NCBI GenBank assembly: GCA_016271365.2
Contig: CM057454.1
Span: 1,164,198,055 to 1,164,262,054 of the forward strand
Source: Neoceratodus forsteri
Taxonomy: Eukaryota > Chordata > Ceratodontiformes > Ceratodontidae
DNA: 64,000 nt
Direction: 5' to 3'
Part shown: positions 44,908 through 57,969 of the stretch, one piece after another
Numbering within the stretch: position 1 is the first letter of the stretch
How the letters are laid out: the number at the start of each line of letters is the position of its first letter
The notes under the pieces: generated by a model
The model's input: only the letters and a program-made list of their open reading frames with translations
Told to the model about the DNA's origin: nothing
The model's database searches: none
Program-made: the position numbers and the translations under genes

Positions 44908-47806
44908 ATGAACATACGAATGTGCCAGCAGAAACAGCCCACCCAGTCTAACTAAGTCAGCTCGAGTGTGCAGCTAGCACCCCTAGTTTGCAGCTTCCCA
45001 ACCCCCTCCCTTTTGTCATCCCATTGCCACCCCTCACCTCCCCACCCTCACTCTCCCATGTTCCCTGCCCCATACCCTTTTGAAGCTGTTCACAGATTTG
45101 CATGATACCACCCATTCTGGTAGGGCATTCTATTTTGCTACCACCCTCTCTGCGAAATAGTGTCTCCTCAGTTCCTTCCTAAATCTTCCCCCCTCTATTT
45201 TTAGCCCATGCCCCCTGGTGTCCCTCCCCTCCTTAACTTAAAGACCCCATCTGCCCACCCCATCCTGATTCCCCTCAGATACTTGAATGTCTCTATCATG
45301 TCCCTCTGTCCCTTCTGTCCTCCAGGGTGTACATATTCAGGTCTCCCAGCCTGCTGTCATAGTCTCTCCCCTTCATTCCACATTTCATCTTTATTGCTCT
45401 CCTCTGCACCCCCTCCAGTAGTCTGATATCACGCTTTAGGCATGGCCTCCAAAACTGCACACAATACTCTAAGTGTGGCCTTACCAGCGATCTGTAGAGG
45501 GGGCAAGATCATCTCTCTTTGCCTGGATGAAAACCCCCTTGCTATGCACCCCAGCATTTTGTTCACTTTTGCAGCCACTCTCCTGCACTGGGAAGTGTTG
45601 TTCATGGTCCCTGTTATCATTACCCCAAGATTCTTCTTCTCCTCAGTGATCCCCAGCTTAACCCCCTCCCAAGTCAGTATTCTCTCCTTGGGTTCTTCAC
45701 CCCAAAGTGCATAACCTTACACTTCTTTGCATTGAACCCCAGCTGCCACCTCTCTGACCACTCCTCTAGCTTGCTTAGGTCCCCCCTGCAGCTGCTTCCA
45801 TCCCTCCTCTCTATCCACCACAGCTCCAATTTTGGTGTCATCGGTGAACAGACTTATCTTGCTCACCACCCCATGTGCAATGTCTGATTTGAAGAGCCCA
45901 AACAATTCTGGCCCCAACACAGAGTCCCACGGCACCCCACTCATCACTGGCCTTGGAGTTGAGAGCTCACCTCTCATCACTACCCATTGCAGCCTCCCAC
46001 TCAGCCTGCTTGTAATCCAGTTAATCATTGTTGCCCCTACCTCTACACCAGTTAACTTCCCCTCAAGCCACCAATGAGGCACAGAATCGAAAGCCTTGCT
46101 GAAGTCCAAGTAAAGAACATCCACCGCATGACCCTTATCCAGCTCACCTGTCACCCAGTCATAATATTATATCAGGTTGGTTTGACAAGACTTCCCTGAA
46201 ATGAACCCATGCTGCCTCATATCATGGAGACTATTGTCCTCCAGGTATGACACCAGTCTTTCCTTTAGTGTTGTTTCCATGAGTTTGCACACTATGGAGG
46301 TGAGACTTACCAGGTGATAATTACCTGGTTCATCCCTTGGTCCGCTCTTGTGTAATGGTACTACATGTGTCATCCTCCAGTCCAGTGGCACACATCCCTA
46401 CTCCAGTGAGGTGCTGTACAGATCCACCAGCAGCTCTGCCAACACCTCCACCATTTTCCTCAGCTCCCTGGGGTGGATACCATCTGGTCCTGGTGTCTTG
46501 TTTACCTTCAGTGCTCTTGGTCCCTCTAGGACTCTATTTGCCTCAATTCTTCCATCTGTTGCCTCCTCTTCCCTGTCCCCACCCTCCCAGCCCATGATGG
46601 TAGCGGTCCCCCTTTTCTTCCATGAACACTGAGCAAAAGTATTCATTCAGTGCTTCTGCCTGCTCCTCCCCTTTTCACGTCCAATCCCACCCCTTTTATC
46701 CTCACTATTGTCTCCTTGACCACTTTTCTCCTGATGTATCTAAAAGTCCCCATTAATTACCTGCACTAATCTCAGCTCCCTCTGGGCCTTGGCTTCTCTC
46801 ACTTTTCTGGTCACCTCCTGGACCATCTTGCATACTCTTCCCTGTTCACTTCCTTCCCCCTCCTCCTATACCTCTGGTGCCCCTCTCATTTTGCTCTCAC
46901 CACCTTCACTACCTCGCTGTTCAACCAGCATGGTTTTCTTGCTTTGCTCCTCTTACTCTGTCTCTTGGTGCAGGATTCTGTTGCCTCAGTAATCCCTCAT
47001 TTAATAATATCCCATTTCTGCTCTGCATCCATCTCCTGCCTTATGCCCTCTAGTCTCCCTTTTAGTACTTCCTGCATCCTTCCAAAGTCTTCCCCCCTGA
47101 AGTTTACCACCTGAGTAACTGATTTCTCTGGCTCCCCACACATCGTGATATTAAATCACACTGTTTGGTGATCGCTGTCGGCTAGTGGGTCCTCCACCTT
47201 TATTTCCCTTACTGCCTTCCCATTCAACAACACCAGATCTAAAGTGTTCTTTAACCTAGTAGGTACACTAACCAACTGTGTCAGGAGACCTTCCTAGATC
47301 GTGTCCAGGAGCACTTGCTCCCTAGCAGTGGAGGTGACCGGAATGCTCCAGTCAATCCCTGGCAAGTTGAAATCCCCCATAATGACCACTTTCCCTTTTC
47401 TACATACCTTTCTGATTTGTCCTGCTAATTCCGTCAAGCTCCTCAGACTGGGACGTTGATCTGTATACTACCCTAAACCTGGGTTTCCTACCCCTTGAGT
47501 CTAGGAGCTGCAGCCAGATTGAATCTGTTCTCCTTTCTTCCCCCTTGTCCCTTGTGCATTTGATTCCATCCCTCATATAGACTGCCATCTCACCGTCCCT
47601 CCCTTCCTTACAGTCCTTCCTGTATACTTTGCATCCTGGGATTGCCAGATCCCAGTCCTGGTGCTCAGTTGCCCATGTTTCTTTGACAGCTGCATTATCC
47701 ACCCTCCATACTGTTAAGAGTGCCTGTAGCTCAGCTGATTTGTTGCCTAAGCTTCTTGTATTCAGTGAGACCACCCTCCATCCTGCCCTCTTCCCTTCAT
47801 TGGCCT
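44908..47806 (-). pseudogene. Divergent CR1 LINE, endonuclease and RT
   Basis: Minus strand. Endonuclease frame 47816-47400: SLNTRSLGNKSAELQ, V-K-E-T-W and R-V-V-Y-R, then IMGDFNLPGIDWS near 47385-47345 and a frame with D-S-D-H-Q near 47180. RT: 46646-46398 GPDGIHPRELRKM; 46391-46167 DWRMTHVVPLHKSG, HGFISGKSCQTNLI; 46154-45717 [35 protein letters not shown]. Thumb: 45620-45429. The 3' end lies at about 44908. It is the most divergent CR1 here (Y-L-E-D-N-S-L-H-D-M). GVPWDS replaces GVPQGS and F-T-D-D replaces F-A-D-D. Many frameshifts; ORF1 absent. Confidence 0.85.
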
Positions 47807-48006
47807 CACCACACAATTCACAGTGCGCTCACACAAGAAGTTCAAAGAAGATGGTGAATTCCAAAAAGTGTAGAAAATACTGCTTTTAGTCGGCAAATTC
47901 AGTTCCAGCATATAAGTATACAGAGTGTCGGACTACAAACTCAGTGCTACTGTAGTCCTACACTCTGTATACTTGTATGCATGCACGCACTGTGAATTGT
48001 GTGGTG
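47807..48006. mobile_element. 200-bp palindromic MITE-like element
   Basis: Perfect 21-bp inverted termini (CACCACACAATTCACAGTGCG at 47807-47827 and its complement at 47986-48006; shown here as the outer 20 plus one base). An inner hairpin has 21-bp arms with one mismatch at 47916-47936 and 47952-47972. No clear target duplication. It abuts the 5'-truncated end of the CR1. Confidence 0.7.
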
Positions 48007-48481
48007 TGTTTATGTGGAGGTTTAGCCACCTCCAACACAGTGCAGCCAGGTCAGATTTGCAGCATCGCAGTGGCATGCTGAAGGGGAGTTTCTTTCCCCC
48101 CTTCATTGGCCTCCATTTCCTTCCTTCTACTCCCTCCTTTTTTGGCCACCCCAAGTGCTTCCCTACTAGCCTGGGGGTAGGGCATTGAGATATGCATTCT
48201 TTGAAAAGGGACTCTGGGCAGTTTGCACTGCCTGGCTGACAATATAGAACACCTCTGAGTACTTCTTCATTACCTTCTATGATTGATTTGTGGTTTTTGC
48301 TTGTTTCATTGAATACTTCTGCAATACATTCTCTCCAAATTTGCCTTTCTTTATAGAAAGCAGTCATGAGTTAATTTCCTCAATCCCTGTCTACCTTGTC
48401 AAGCCAGACCAAGCTGCATCTCAAACCATTGCCTGTGTACAAGCCTGCATGCAGACTCTGGGTTCAATTTTTTTTCCCCAA
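48007..48481 (-). other. Unrecognised open frame region
   Basis: A minus-strand frame of 144 codons (48367-47933) starts MTAFYKERQIWREC. Its first 40 residues could be read as a helix-rich Myb/SANT-like start, as in Harbinger accessory proteins, but there is no second landmark and its last third lies in the palindrome at 47807-48006. I do not assign it. Confidence 0.2.
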
Positions 48482-48663
48482 TGGTTTAACCAGGAGTGGC
48501 ACACTAAGCTGAAAGCATGTTTGCAGTGCGACCTGGGAGCACAGGGAAGTTAAGTGACTTGCACAGGGTCACAGAGTATATGCAAGTGGCGACAGTGTGA
48601 TTCAAACTCAGGTCTCCAGATTTGTAGCTCAGAGCCTTGAATCACTGTGCTATACTGCCTCCC
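48482..48663 (-). mobile_element. CORE-type SINE, copy 3
   Basis: Minus strand: GGCAGTATAGCACAGTG (box A), GAGTTTGAATC (box B), CTGTGACCCTGTGCAAGTCA core and CTCCTGGTTAAACC end. Flanked by CAATTTT on both sides (about 48469 and 48664), a probable target duplication. Confidence 0.8.
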
Positions 48664-49164
48664 AATTTTGGTAAGTACGAATACAGTGTAGGTTGACCTG
48701 TTAAATACGAGGGTGGTGTGTAGCAATGTCTTATCCTGCCCTCCTGCACTCTTTCAAGACAGAGACAAATAAATACATTATTTGCCACTTAAAACTGTGG
48801 GTCTAAAGCAATATTACATTTTCTATTCTCTTCCATGGTATTTATATAGCAACTGAGGCCAGCAGGGAGACCGATGAAGGAATGAATGCTGTATTGTTTT
48901 CCCTCTTCAATCCACACTGAGCCATAACATTTTCTGAATGTGCTTGCTAGTCCAGTTATGTTTACAGCACTTAAATTGATTGATATATTGTCTGCTGACA
49001 GCCAATCATGATGTTACTTTCCCTCCGTATTCTTTATCTAGCATCCTGCGATCCTCTTCATGCTGCAAAAAGAAAAGGTACTCACAAGATTATCCATTTC
49101 ACTACTGCTGTACATTGCAGACAGAAAACAGAATCAATGTCAGTAGCCAGAATACCATGGGGTG
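48664..49164. other. No gene recognised
   Basis: Short open frames only; no domain or repeat call. Confidence 0.5.
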
Positions 49165-49682
49165 AGTGGGTGGGAAAGTTCAGTTTAGTTTATTTGTTCG
49201 GTAATTGCCATTACAAAGTATAGAAGTATAAAATACAAACACAATCCAGACATTTCGTCATCCACATATAAATACATATTAAAATACAGTTTTCCATAAA
49301 TATGCATATTAAAATAATCTTAAGAGAGTTCTATATATTCTTTAAACATAAACATCAATCCTTTAAAAATGTTCATTATAATACCATCTTATTGAACTAT
49401 AAATCCTTGTATACATTTTTTCCTTATTTTCTTAATTTATTTCAACTATAAAGCCAACTTATTTATAATCTCAAGATTCTCTGAATTGAATAGCAGATCT
49501 GAAATGTATATTGTTGGAATATAAAGTGTTCTGCTAAATGTCCCCAGTCATCTTTTGTGTACCTGCTCATACCATGGGCGTCTCAGGACCATATGGTTTA
49601 AATCCTCCTGTTCTTGTAATGGGCAGTAACAATTTGTTGTCAGACTTTGTTCTTTATTGTATCCTACTTCTATAATATTAAA

Positions 49683-50405
49683 AATAGAAACATAGAATTT
49701 GACATCAGATAAGGACCATTTTGCCAACCTAGTCTGCCCATTTCCCTACCTGATGGATAAGCTGCATATAGTAGTTTACCAACAGCCTACTTCCTCCTAC
49801 CTCCCACTAGAATTGCCTTATGTCTGTCCCATGCATTCTTGAATTCCCCCACTGTTCCTGACTCCATGACCTCCTCAGGAAAGCTGTTTCATGCATCCAT
49901 AACCCTCACCATGAAAAAATACTTCCTAACATTACCTCTGAGCCATCCCCCCTCGGTCTTCAAATTGTGCCCCCCTGTCCTTGTACATCTCTTTTTCTGA
50001 AAGATGCTTCCCTCTTGGACTTTGTTGATTCCCTTGAGGCACTTGAAAGTTTCTATCATGACCCCCTCTCCCTTCTTTCCTTGAGGGCATACATATTAAA
50101 TTATTTTAGACTCTCTTTGTATGTCTTCTGGTGCAGATCCTGCACCATTTTGGTTGCCCTCCTCTGGACAGCCTCCACTCTATGTCTTTGCAGAGACGGG
50201 GTCTCCAGAATGGCATGCAGTACTTCAGATGGGGTCTCACCAACTGTCTGTACAGAGGAATAACAATTTCCTGTTTTCTACTGGTGATGCCTCTCCCTAT
50301 GCATCCCATTATCCCCCAGCCCTCCTTACTGCCTTCTCACATTGCTTGCCCACCTTTAGGTCATCTGATATCATTACTTCCAGGTCCCTTTCCATTCCCC
50401 TTAGT
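49683..50405 (-). pseudogene. CR1 3'-end fragment inserted in the LINE
   Basis: Minus strand: frame 50309-50106 has MGCIGRGITSRKQEIVIPLY and LVRPHLKYCMPFWRP, the CR1 thumb. The C terminus and 3' UTR run to 49683 (ATCTGATGTCAAATTCTATG). RT core and endonuclease are missing. Related to the copy at 27415-30043. Confidence 0.8.
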
Positions 50406-51393
50406 GGGGAAAGTTTCAAATCTATATTGTGTTATCTCTCTATGTTCAGGATTATGCACTATCTCCAAATATGGATTTATGGAATGTGTTTTGTGTTGCT
50501 ATTTAACTATGTAGATATTTTTAAGGTTGTCATGGCTCTTAAGTCAGATTCTCTTGACTTATCAATTATTGTTTTAGTTATGTACTTTGTATAGGCCAGA
50601 TTCAAATGTATTTTTGTTTTACCCATACCCACACCCACAGATAGCTTAGCTCATTTTCTTCCAATAATGTATGGATTGTATTTAACCAAACTCCAACCTT
50701 TTTTTATATTTAATTAAGTGTGCTTTTTCTCTTAAACATTTGCCTAATATAACCTTATGCTTAACTATTGTTAGTTTACCACAATAATTATTAGTCTACT
50801 TTGTACCATGTACTGAAAACTTGGTTGTCCAAGTTGAGATCTAATTAATGTACTAGGGGCACTATTCAGAAATTGTTAACATACATTCATTTTATGTAGT
50901 GTAATATCTATTTTAGCAGTACTTTCTAACACCCAGATTTCTGCAGCATAGATTGGTTTATTATTTTTGCATTTATTGCTTTTATCATGGGTGCTATCGT
51001 AATGCCCCCATATAGATGGTTAAATCCTTTTAGAACTTTTATGGAATTATCTTACTTGTTACTACATATCTGAATATGTTTATTCCATTTTTGATAATTA
51101 GAACAAGGTACTCCCGGGTATGAAAATTCTGTTATGTAATCCAGATTTACATTCAATACATTTAGCTTCCTATATTTTTTTCTATCACCAAAGATTATTA
51201 CCGTTGTAATCCTTGTGTTAGACTTTAGATTATGCTGCAAACATTAGGTTTACATTTTATTTAATGCCTTTTGTAGGTCTAGCCTACTTGTAGATAGTAT
51301 CGCTAGGTCGCCTGCAAAGGCTAGCATTGGTAGCTACCTTTTTCTGATCCTTGGAGGGTGAAATCCTGGTTTATCAAGTGTTAGAATGATGTC

Positions 51394-51400
<7 letters not shown>

Positions 51401-51437
<37 letters not shown>
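51401..51437. repeat. (AT)n microsatellite within the LINE RT
   Basis: About 18 TA units. It sits exactly between the RT residues L-F-N-I and N-D-I, where LINE RTs usually read NIYIND. Confidence 0.9.
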
Positions 51438-51441
<4 letters not shown>

Positions 51442-54400
51442 GTTAAACAGAGTTGGGACTAGAATGCAGCCCTTTTTTTCATTAAAAATCTTTATTAAAT
51501 TAAATAAGAATAATCCATATATAGAAGCATACAAGAAATAATCATCAACAAAACTAATAGATACATCTCTCTAGTCTGTACAGAAAACTAATATTTCAAG
51601 CATTACCTTGAATAACACAGGAAATACAAGGTTGAGTATAGAATCAATCGAAATTCACCAGTTACTCTAAGTCTTTATAAAATCAAAAAATGGTCTCCAA
51701 ATTTCATTAAATTTGTCTATCTTATTTTGAATAATATAACTAATATGCTCATTACTGGCAATATTTCCTAAGGAATCTAATAGACCCTTCAAACCAGGAA
51801 TTCTCTGAGTCTTCCATTGTTGAAGTAACAATCTTTTAAAAGATAGGGCCACATTAAATAACCAGAGTTGTTTTAATCTGGACAAGTGTTTTAACTTAGT
51901 ATTGCCCCCCAAGATATAAACAAGAGGGGAAAATGGTATATTTGATTTCAGTATCTTTTGACAAAATTAATGAATCTCCCTCCATTTTTGCAACACCTTA
52001 GGACAAAACCAAAACATATGACCCAGCGATGCCTGATACGTTCCACATTTCCAACATCTCACTTGTTTCAATTGAAAAATTTTATTCAGTCTTTGAGAGG
52101 AATAATGATATCTATGAAGTATCTTGAATTGGGTTAGCCTTTCATTAATGCCTCTACTGCATTTATAAGCATTTTCCCACAAATCTTTCCAACAATGATC
52201 CAACATAGTTTCTTTTAGATCTATTTCCCAAGCCTCCTTGGCTGAAAAGGAGATATTGCTGTCAGGATCAGATAACATTTTATATAATCAGCTTGATCCC
52301 CTCCTCATAACCACCAGCTTCAAAATTCGTGGTCAGTTAGAGTCTTTTAGAAAAAGAGAGAATTGGTTTTGGTTGTTTCTTTATTAATTACCTCTCTTAA
52401 CTGCACATATAACCAGAAATGAAGCCTGGATATGTGGAACCTCTCTTTTATGTCTTTAAGGAAGTAAAAATACCTGTGTCTGGATCTAATAAATCTCCCA
52501 CCTGGGTTATCCCTGTTCCCTTCCATTCCAAGTTCTTAAATTGAGTTCTATTAAAGGAAATATTTGAATTTTCCCAAATCAGTGCCTATTCCAATGGGAG
52601 ATTACCCAACTAAAATGTCTCCTCTATTGATATAAATAACCCTTTGGTAACTGTTAGAGTGGGGTGAGTTCTAAGTTGGATAGGAATAGGTCTAAATGAG
52701 AGGTCTGACAATTTATTAGTTTGAACTATTTCTCTTTCAGTTAAAAGCCAGAGTGGCATATTTTCAATGGTATCTTTGCATAACCAAAGTGCTGATTTTT
52801 TAAATAAAAAAGCCCAATGGTATCTTTGCCACCAGGGGTAGTTAAACCCACCTACTTGCCATGGTGCTCTTAATTTAAATATACTCAATCTGTGAGGTTT
52901 ATTGTCCCAAATGAATTTAGAGATGATTTGATCTAATGCCTTAAACCATTCTGGCTCTAGCTTTATTTGTAAATTATTGAAGACATGAAATATTCTTGGT
53001 GCCAGTATTATTTTAATCGCGTTGCTCTTTCCCCATAAGGAGAGAGATAACTTAGACCATTTCTCAATGTCTAATTGTATGCTCTCTATCAGTTTGGACA
53101 TATTAACTTGAATTATCTATGAAATTGAATTAAAAATCTGCATTCCCAGATAACTAATTCCTTTGTCACTCCAAGAGGTAGCAAATTGGCTATCTGTAGT
53201 TAATTTCTCTTGATTAAATGACTCAAGAAAAATTCCTTCCGACTTACCCCAGTTCACAAATAGATCTGACAAATGTATCTAACAGAGAATCTAAAGTCTG
53301 TAGAGACTCTTTTGGATTAGAGAGAGTGACTAATAAATCATCTGCAAAGTCAACTGGTTTATTGATTATCTTCCCAGTTTTAATCCCTTGAATTTGTGTT
53401 GTAAGATTTATATGTCTCAAAAGGGGGCTCAAATGCTAAAATAAAAAGAAATGGGGCTAATGGACATCCTTGACGAGTACCCCTAAATAACTGAAACGGT
53501 TTGGAGATGAATCCATTAGAGATAATGGAAGCTTTTGGAGTAGAATATATAGTTGAAATCCAGTTTTTGAAAGTGGGACCAAAATAAAAATATTCTAATA
53601 CTGTTTATAAATATGACCAATCAAGGGAATCAAAGGCCTTCCCAACATCTAAGGAAAGGGCTATAGAGGGAGAAGAAGAATGTTTAGCTGACTAAATTAC
53701 TGAAAAGAGCCTTCTAAGATTATCTGGCCTGGCGCCCACTAACAAACCCTACTTGCTCTTTGCTTATTAATGATTGTATAACATCTTTCAGTCTGTTTGC
53801 TAATGCTTTAGTCAGACTCTTATAATCAAAGTTTAAAAGGGACATAAGACGATAGTTTGCTGATTCTAAAGGATCTTTATCTTTTTTTGCAAGTAAACAA
53901 ACGCATCATTCATAGTGCCTGACATCTTTTTCTGATCTAGGCATTCTGAAAATGTTTTTGCTAAATAACCTATAATGATTGGATTACTATTTTTATAAAA
54001 TTCATTGGAAAATCCATCTAGACCTGGAGTTTTCTGTAGACTAGCCATTTGAATAATCTTTGAAATTTCTTGTTTGGAAATTGGTTTGTCTAATATTTCC
54101 TTTTCCACTTCTGACAAACTGGGAAGATTAGCCCTTTCTAAAAATGTGTTACAAGTTTAATGTTGTATCTGGGATAAAAGGCTTATATAGTTTCTCATAA
54201 TCTTGAAAACATGCATTTATTTCTTTAATATTATGAGTAATATTATTGTTGTCCATCCCCATCTTAGGTATCATATTTTGACTGTCGTTTTTTTAAACGA
54301 TAAGCTAAAAGTTTCCCTTGTTTCTCCCCAGATTCTCAATATTGTTGTTTAGTATGAAACAAAGCATACTCTGCTCTACTAAAGTATAATTTATTAACCT

Positions 54401-54566
54401 CATATTTTAGTTGAATCAATTGATATGAGTTCCTGGTTTTTAATTGGATCTTGTTTTAATTGGACCTTATCTTCTTTCTGTTCGATGAGGTTTTCTTTTC
54501 TCTCCAAATCTTCTCATCTTTTTTTCTTTCTACTGAAAGCATATCTAATGATACCTCCTCTAATAA

Positions 54567-57452
54567 CAACCAAGGAAGGGGCTGGAGTAGAACAGTGAAG
54601 CAGTCTAGGGAGGTCAAATCATGGAAAGCCATGTGTGCAAATGCCAGGAGCCTTAGCAACAAGATGGAAGATCTGGAGGCTGTCATGGTACAGTCAGACC
54701 TGGACATTGTGGCCATCACTGAAACCTGGTGTAATGATAACCATGACTGGGAGATGGCCATACCTGGCTACAACATATTCAGAAGAGACAGAGCAGGCAG
54801 GAAGGGAGGAGGGTGGCACTGTATGTGAAAAATGACATAAGGGCCACACAGATCCAGGAGGAACAAAATGGGGAGAGATACTGTGGGTTAAGCTGGAAAG
54901 GAAAATGGGGCCAGCCATCCGCACAGGTGTGGTCTATAGACCACCAGCCCAGGAGGAAGAAACAGATAGGGAGCTGATGCTAGCCATCAAGGATGGCAGA
55001 CAAGGATGAGGTAGTACTGGTTGGAGACTTCAATATACCAGGCGTGGACTGGAGCATCCAGCAGCAGCATCAACTAGGAGCAGATTTATCTTGGACTCCC
55101 TTCAGGGTGCCTTCCTCAAGCAACTGGTCATGGAACCAACTCGGCAGAAGGCAATACTGGACTGTGCTCTGACAAACAGGGACAGTGTGATGGGGTAACA
55201 GTGGGGAGCACCTGGGTAACAGTGACCACCAGTCATTGTGGTTTGAAATCACAGAAAGAGCAGAACCAAACCACACAAAAACACGTATCTTGGATTTTAG
55301 GGGCAGACTTTGGAAAAGGGGAGATGCTTGAAAGAGGCATTAAGGAATGGTACAGGAATCAGGGATTGAGGAACAGTGGGCAGTATTTAAAATGGGATTA
55401 TAAGAACAACAGAATTATACATTAAGCAGGTTAGAAGAGGAAAAGAAAGAGGAGACCATTATGGTTTTCAAAGAGGTAGCAAAGAAAGTGAAAGCCAAAA
55501 GATTGCATTCAGGCAATACAAAAGACACAGGCAGAAGGGGATAGGAGAAGTACCAGGAGAAACAAAGGGAGGCAGGAAGTCAGTAAGGGAAGCCAAAGCT
55601 CAGACAGAAGAACACATTGCAAAATCAGTGGTTAAAGGGGACAAAACCTTACAGGTACATAAGTGAAAAAAGAAGGACAAAGGGAGGATAGTGAGACTGA
55701 AGGGGAGGATGGGAGCAGCGTGGAGGATGACAACAGTAAAGCTGACATATTGAACAGGTATTTCTGCTCAGTCTTTACTAAGGAAGAGGAGTAATGGGTC
55801 TGAAGGGAGTACAAGGGGTGAGAATGGTGCAGAAATGGACACAAGTCCTTTACACGAGAAAGGGTCCTGAAGGAACTGGAAGTAATAAGAGCTGATAAAG
55901 CAATGGGGCCAGATGGGTGCACCCCAGGGTCCTTAAGAACTAAGAGAGGTGGTGGCTGAACCACTGGCTATCCTGTTCAGCCAATCACTGGAAACAGGGA
56001 GGTACCCAAAGACTGGAGGACAGCAGATGTAGTCCCTTATACAAAAGTGGGAACAAAGAGGAAGCAGTGAACTACAGACCAGTCAGCCTCACCTCGGTAA
56101 TGGGAAAGATCATGGAAGCACTACTGAAGGAGATTGGTGGAACATCTGGTTGTCAATGGACTACAGGACCCAAAGCAGCATGGTTTCACCAGGGGAGGTC
56201 ATGTCAGACCAACCTCATTGAATTTTTGACTGGGTGACTAGGGAGGTGGATCAGGGGAGGGCAGTGGACATGGCCTATCTGGACTTCAGCAAGGCCTTTG
56301 ACACTGTGCCACATAGAAGACTATTACACAAACTGGGGAATATGGGTGTGGGCAGGACAGTAGTGTGGTGGGTAGGTAACTGGCTGGGTGGCAGAACACA
56401 GAGGGTGGTGGTAAATGGCTGTCACTCCACAGAGGGAAGAGTGACCAGTGGGGTACCACAGGGATCAGTGCTGGGACCGGTCCTATTCAACATCTTCATC
56501 AGTGACATTGCACAGGATCTAGAAGGCAGAATTTCACTGTTCGCTGATGACACAAAGCTCTGTAACAGAGTAGACACACCAGAGGGTAGACAGAATGAGA
56601 AGGGACCTGCAGAAACTTGAAGAATGGTCAAGGGTTTGGCAGTTGAAATTCAATGCAAAGAAGTGCAAGATAATGCATATGGGGCACAAAAACCCTGGCA
56701 CAATATATCAGTTGGGGGGTGAGGATATAGCATGCACCAAGCAGGAAAGGGATCTTGGGTTGTCATCTCTGATGACCTCAAGGTAGGAAACAGTGTGACA
56801 AGGCATCAGGTAAAGCAAATAGGATGCTGGGATGTATAGGCAGGGCATCACCAGCAGGAAAAGGAGGTCATAATTCCGCTATACAAGACACTAGTGAGGC
56901 CCCACCTGGAGTACAGTGTACAGTTCTGGAGACCATACCTACGTAAGGACATAGACAGGGTAAGAAGGTTCAGAGGAGGGCAACAAAGATTGTGCATGGG
57001 TTGCATCACAAGTCCTATGAAGACAGGTTGAAGGAACTGAACATGTACTCCCTGGAGGAGAGGAGGGAGAGAGGGGATATGATAGAGACATACAAGTATC
57101 TTACAGGGAGGAACAGGGTGCAGGAAAACACTATTTTTAAGCGAAAAAGATGTTTCAGGACTAGAGGGCATGGGATGAAGTTGGAGGAGGCGATTCAGAG
57201 GAAACATGAAAAGAATTTCTTCACAGAGCGGGTGGTGGACAAGTGGAACACCCTGCCAGAGGAAGTGGTGGGAGCTGAAACAATCACGGGATTTAAGAAT
57301 GCATGGGATAGACATAAAGGAATTCTAGAGGTCAGGGGTAAGGGGAAATAGACTTCTAGGAAAACAAACTGAACTTACAAGCTCAAATGGGCAGACTAGG
57401 TGGGCCATAGGCCCTTATCTGCCGACACTGTCTATGTATCTATGTATCTATG
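54567..57452 (+). pseudogene. Young CR1 LINE with many small deletions
   Basis: Inserted in the L1/Tx1 ORF2 with TAATAA on both sides (54561-54566, 57453-57458). It begins at the ORF2 start (NARSLSNKMEDLE, I-T-E-T-W) and is 5'-truncated. Motifs are better preserved than in 30482-34726: [56 protein letters not shown] and F-A-D-D-T-K. Yet the frame breaks repeatedly through one-base losses, mostly in homopolymers. From the same start point to the 3' end it is about 51 bases shorter than the 30482-34726 copy. Confidence 0.9.
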
Positions 57453-57969
57453 TAATAAAGGCTTTATATGCATCCCATAAGGTGAAATATGAAGTCTCAT
57501 TATTATCATTGATGTCAAAGTACATGTTTGTTTCTTTGGATAACCATTCTTTAAACTGTGGTTCTTATACTAAGGATGTATTAAAGTGCCACCTAAACTG
57601 CTTCTGTGGTGAGTCCTCCATTACACAAGTTATTTTAAGAAGACTGTGATCTGAAATAATGATGGAATCATAACAAGAATTTGTATCTAAATTACAAAGA
57701 GATAGGGTCATAACAATTTAATCTATTCTGCTGTAAACATTATGTCTTGCAGAAAAGAAAGAAAAATCCTCACCATTATAGTTAACCATCCTCCAAACAT
57801 CCAGTGACCCCAGGTCTGATGTTAGTTCTTTTAAATAATTACGGGTTTTAATGTGTTTTAACTGGTTTTTGGAGGTAGATCTATCTAACAATGGATCCAA
57901 AACATGGTTGAAATCTCCCCCCCCAATATTAGTTCAAAGTCTTTAAATGGCAACAGAAAGGCTAATAAT

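Larger units (their letters stand above)
49165..51471 (-). pseudogene. LINE of another clade, RT and C terminus, split by a CR1
   Basis: Minus strand from 51471: GCILVPTLFNI, an (AT)n run, then NDIILTLDKPGF, then the catalytic block L-A-F-A-G-D-L-A-I-L (A-D-D changed to A-G-D). The frame 51240-51052 has the thumb pattern F-S-Y-P-G-V and W-N-K-H-I. After the CR1 (49683-50405) the C terminus resumes at 49680 with CPLQEQEDLNHMVLRR-WYEQVHKR, a decayed C-x2-C...H...C knuckle. The 3' end is near 49165. The clade is not CR1, L2 or L1 by motif; I/Nimb/Jockey-like is possible. Confidence 0.6.

Noticed and set aside
47933..48367. Possible Myb-like protein on the minus strand
   Set aside because: Only a weak helix-rich start; the C-terminal third lies inside a palindromic element, so it is probably chance.
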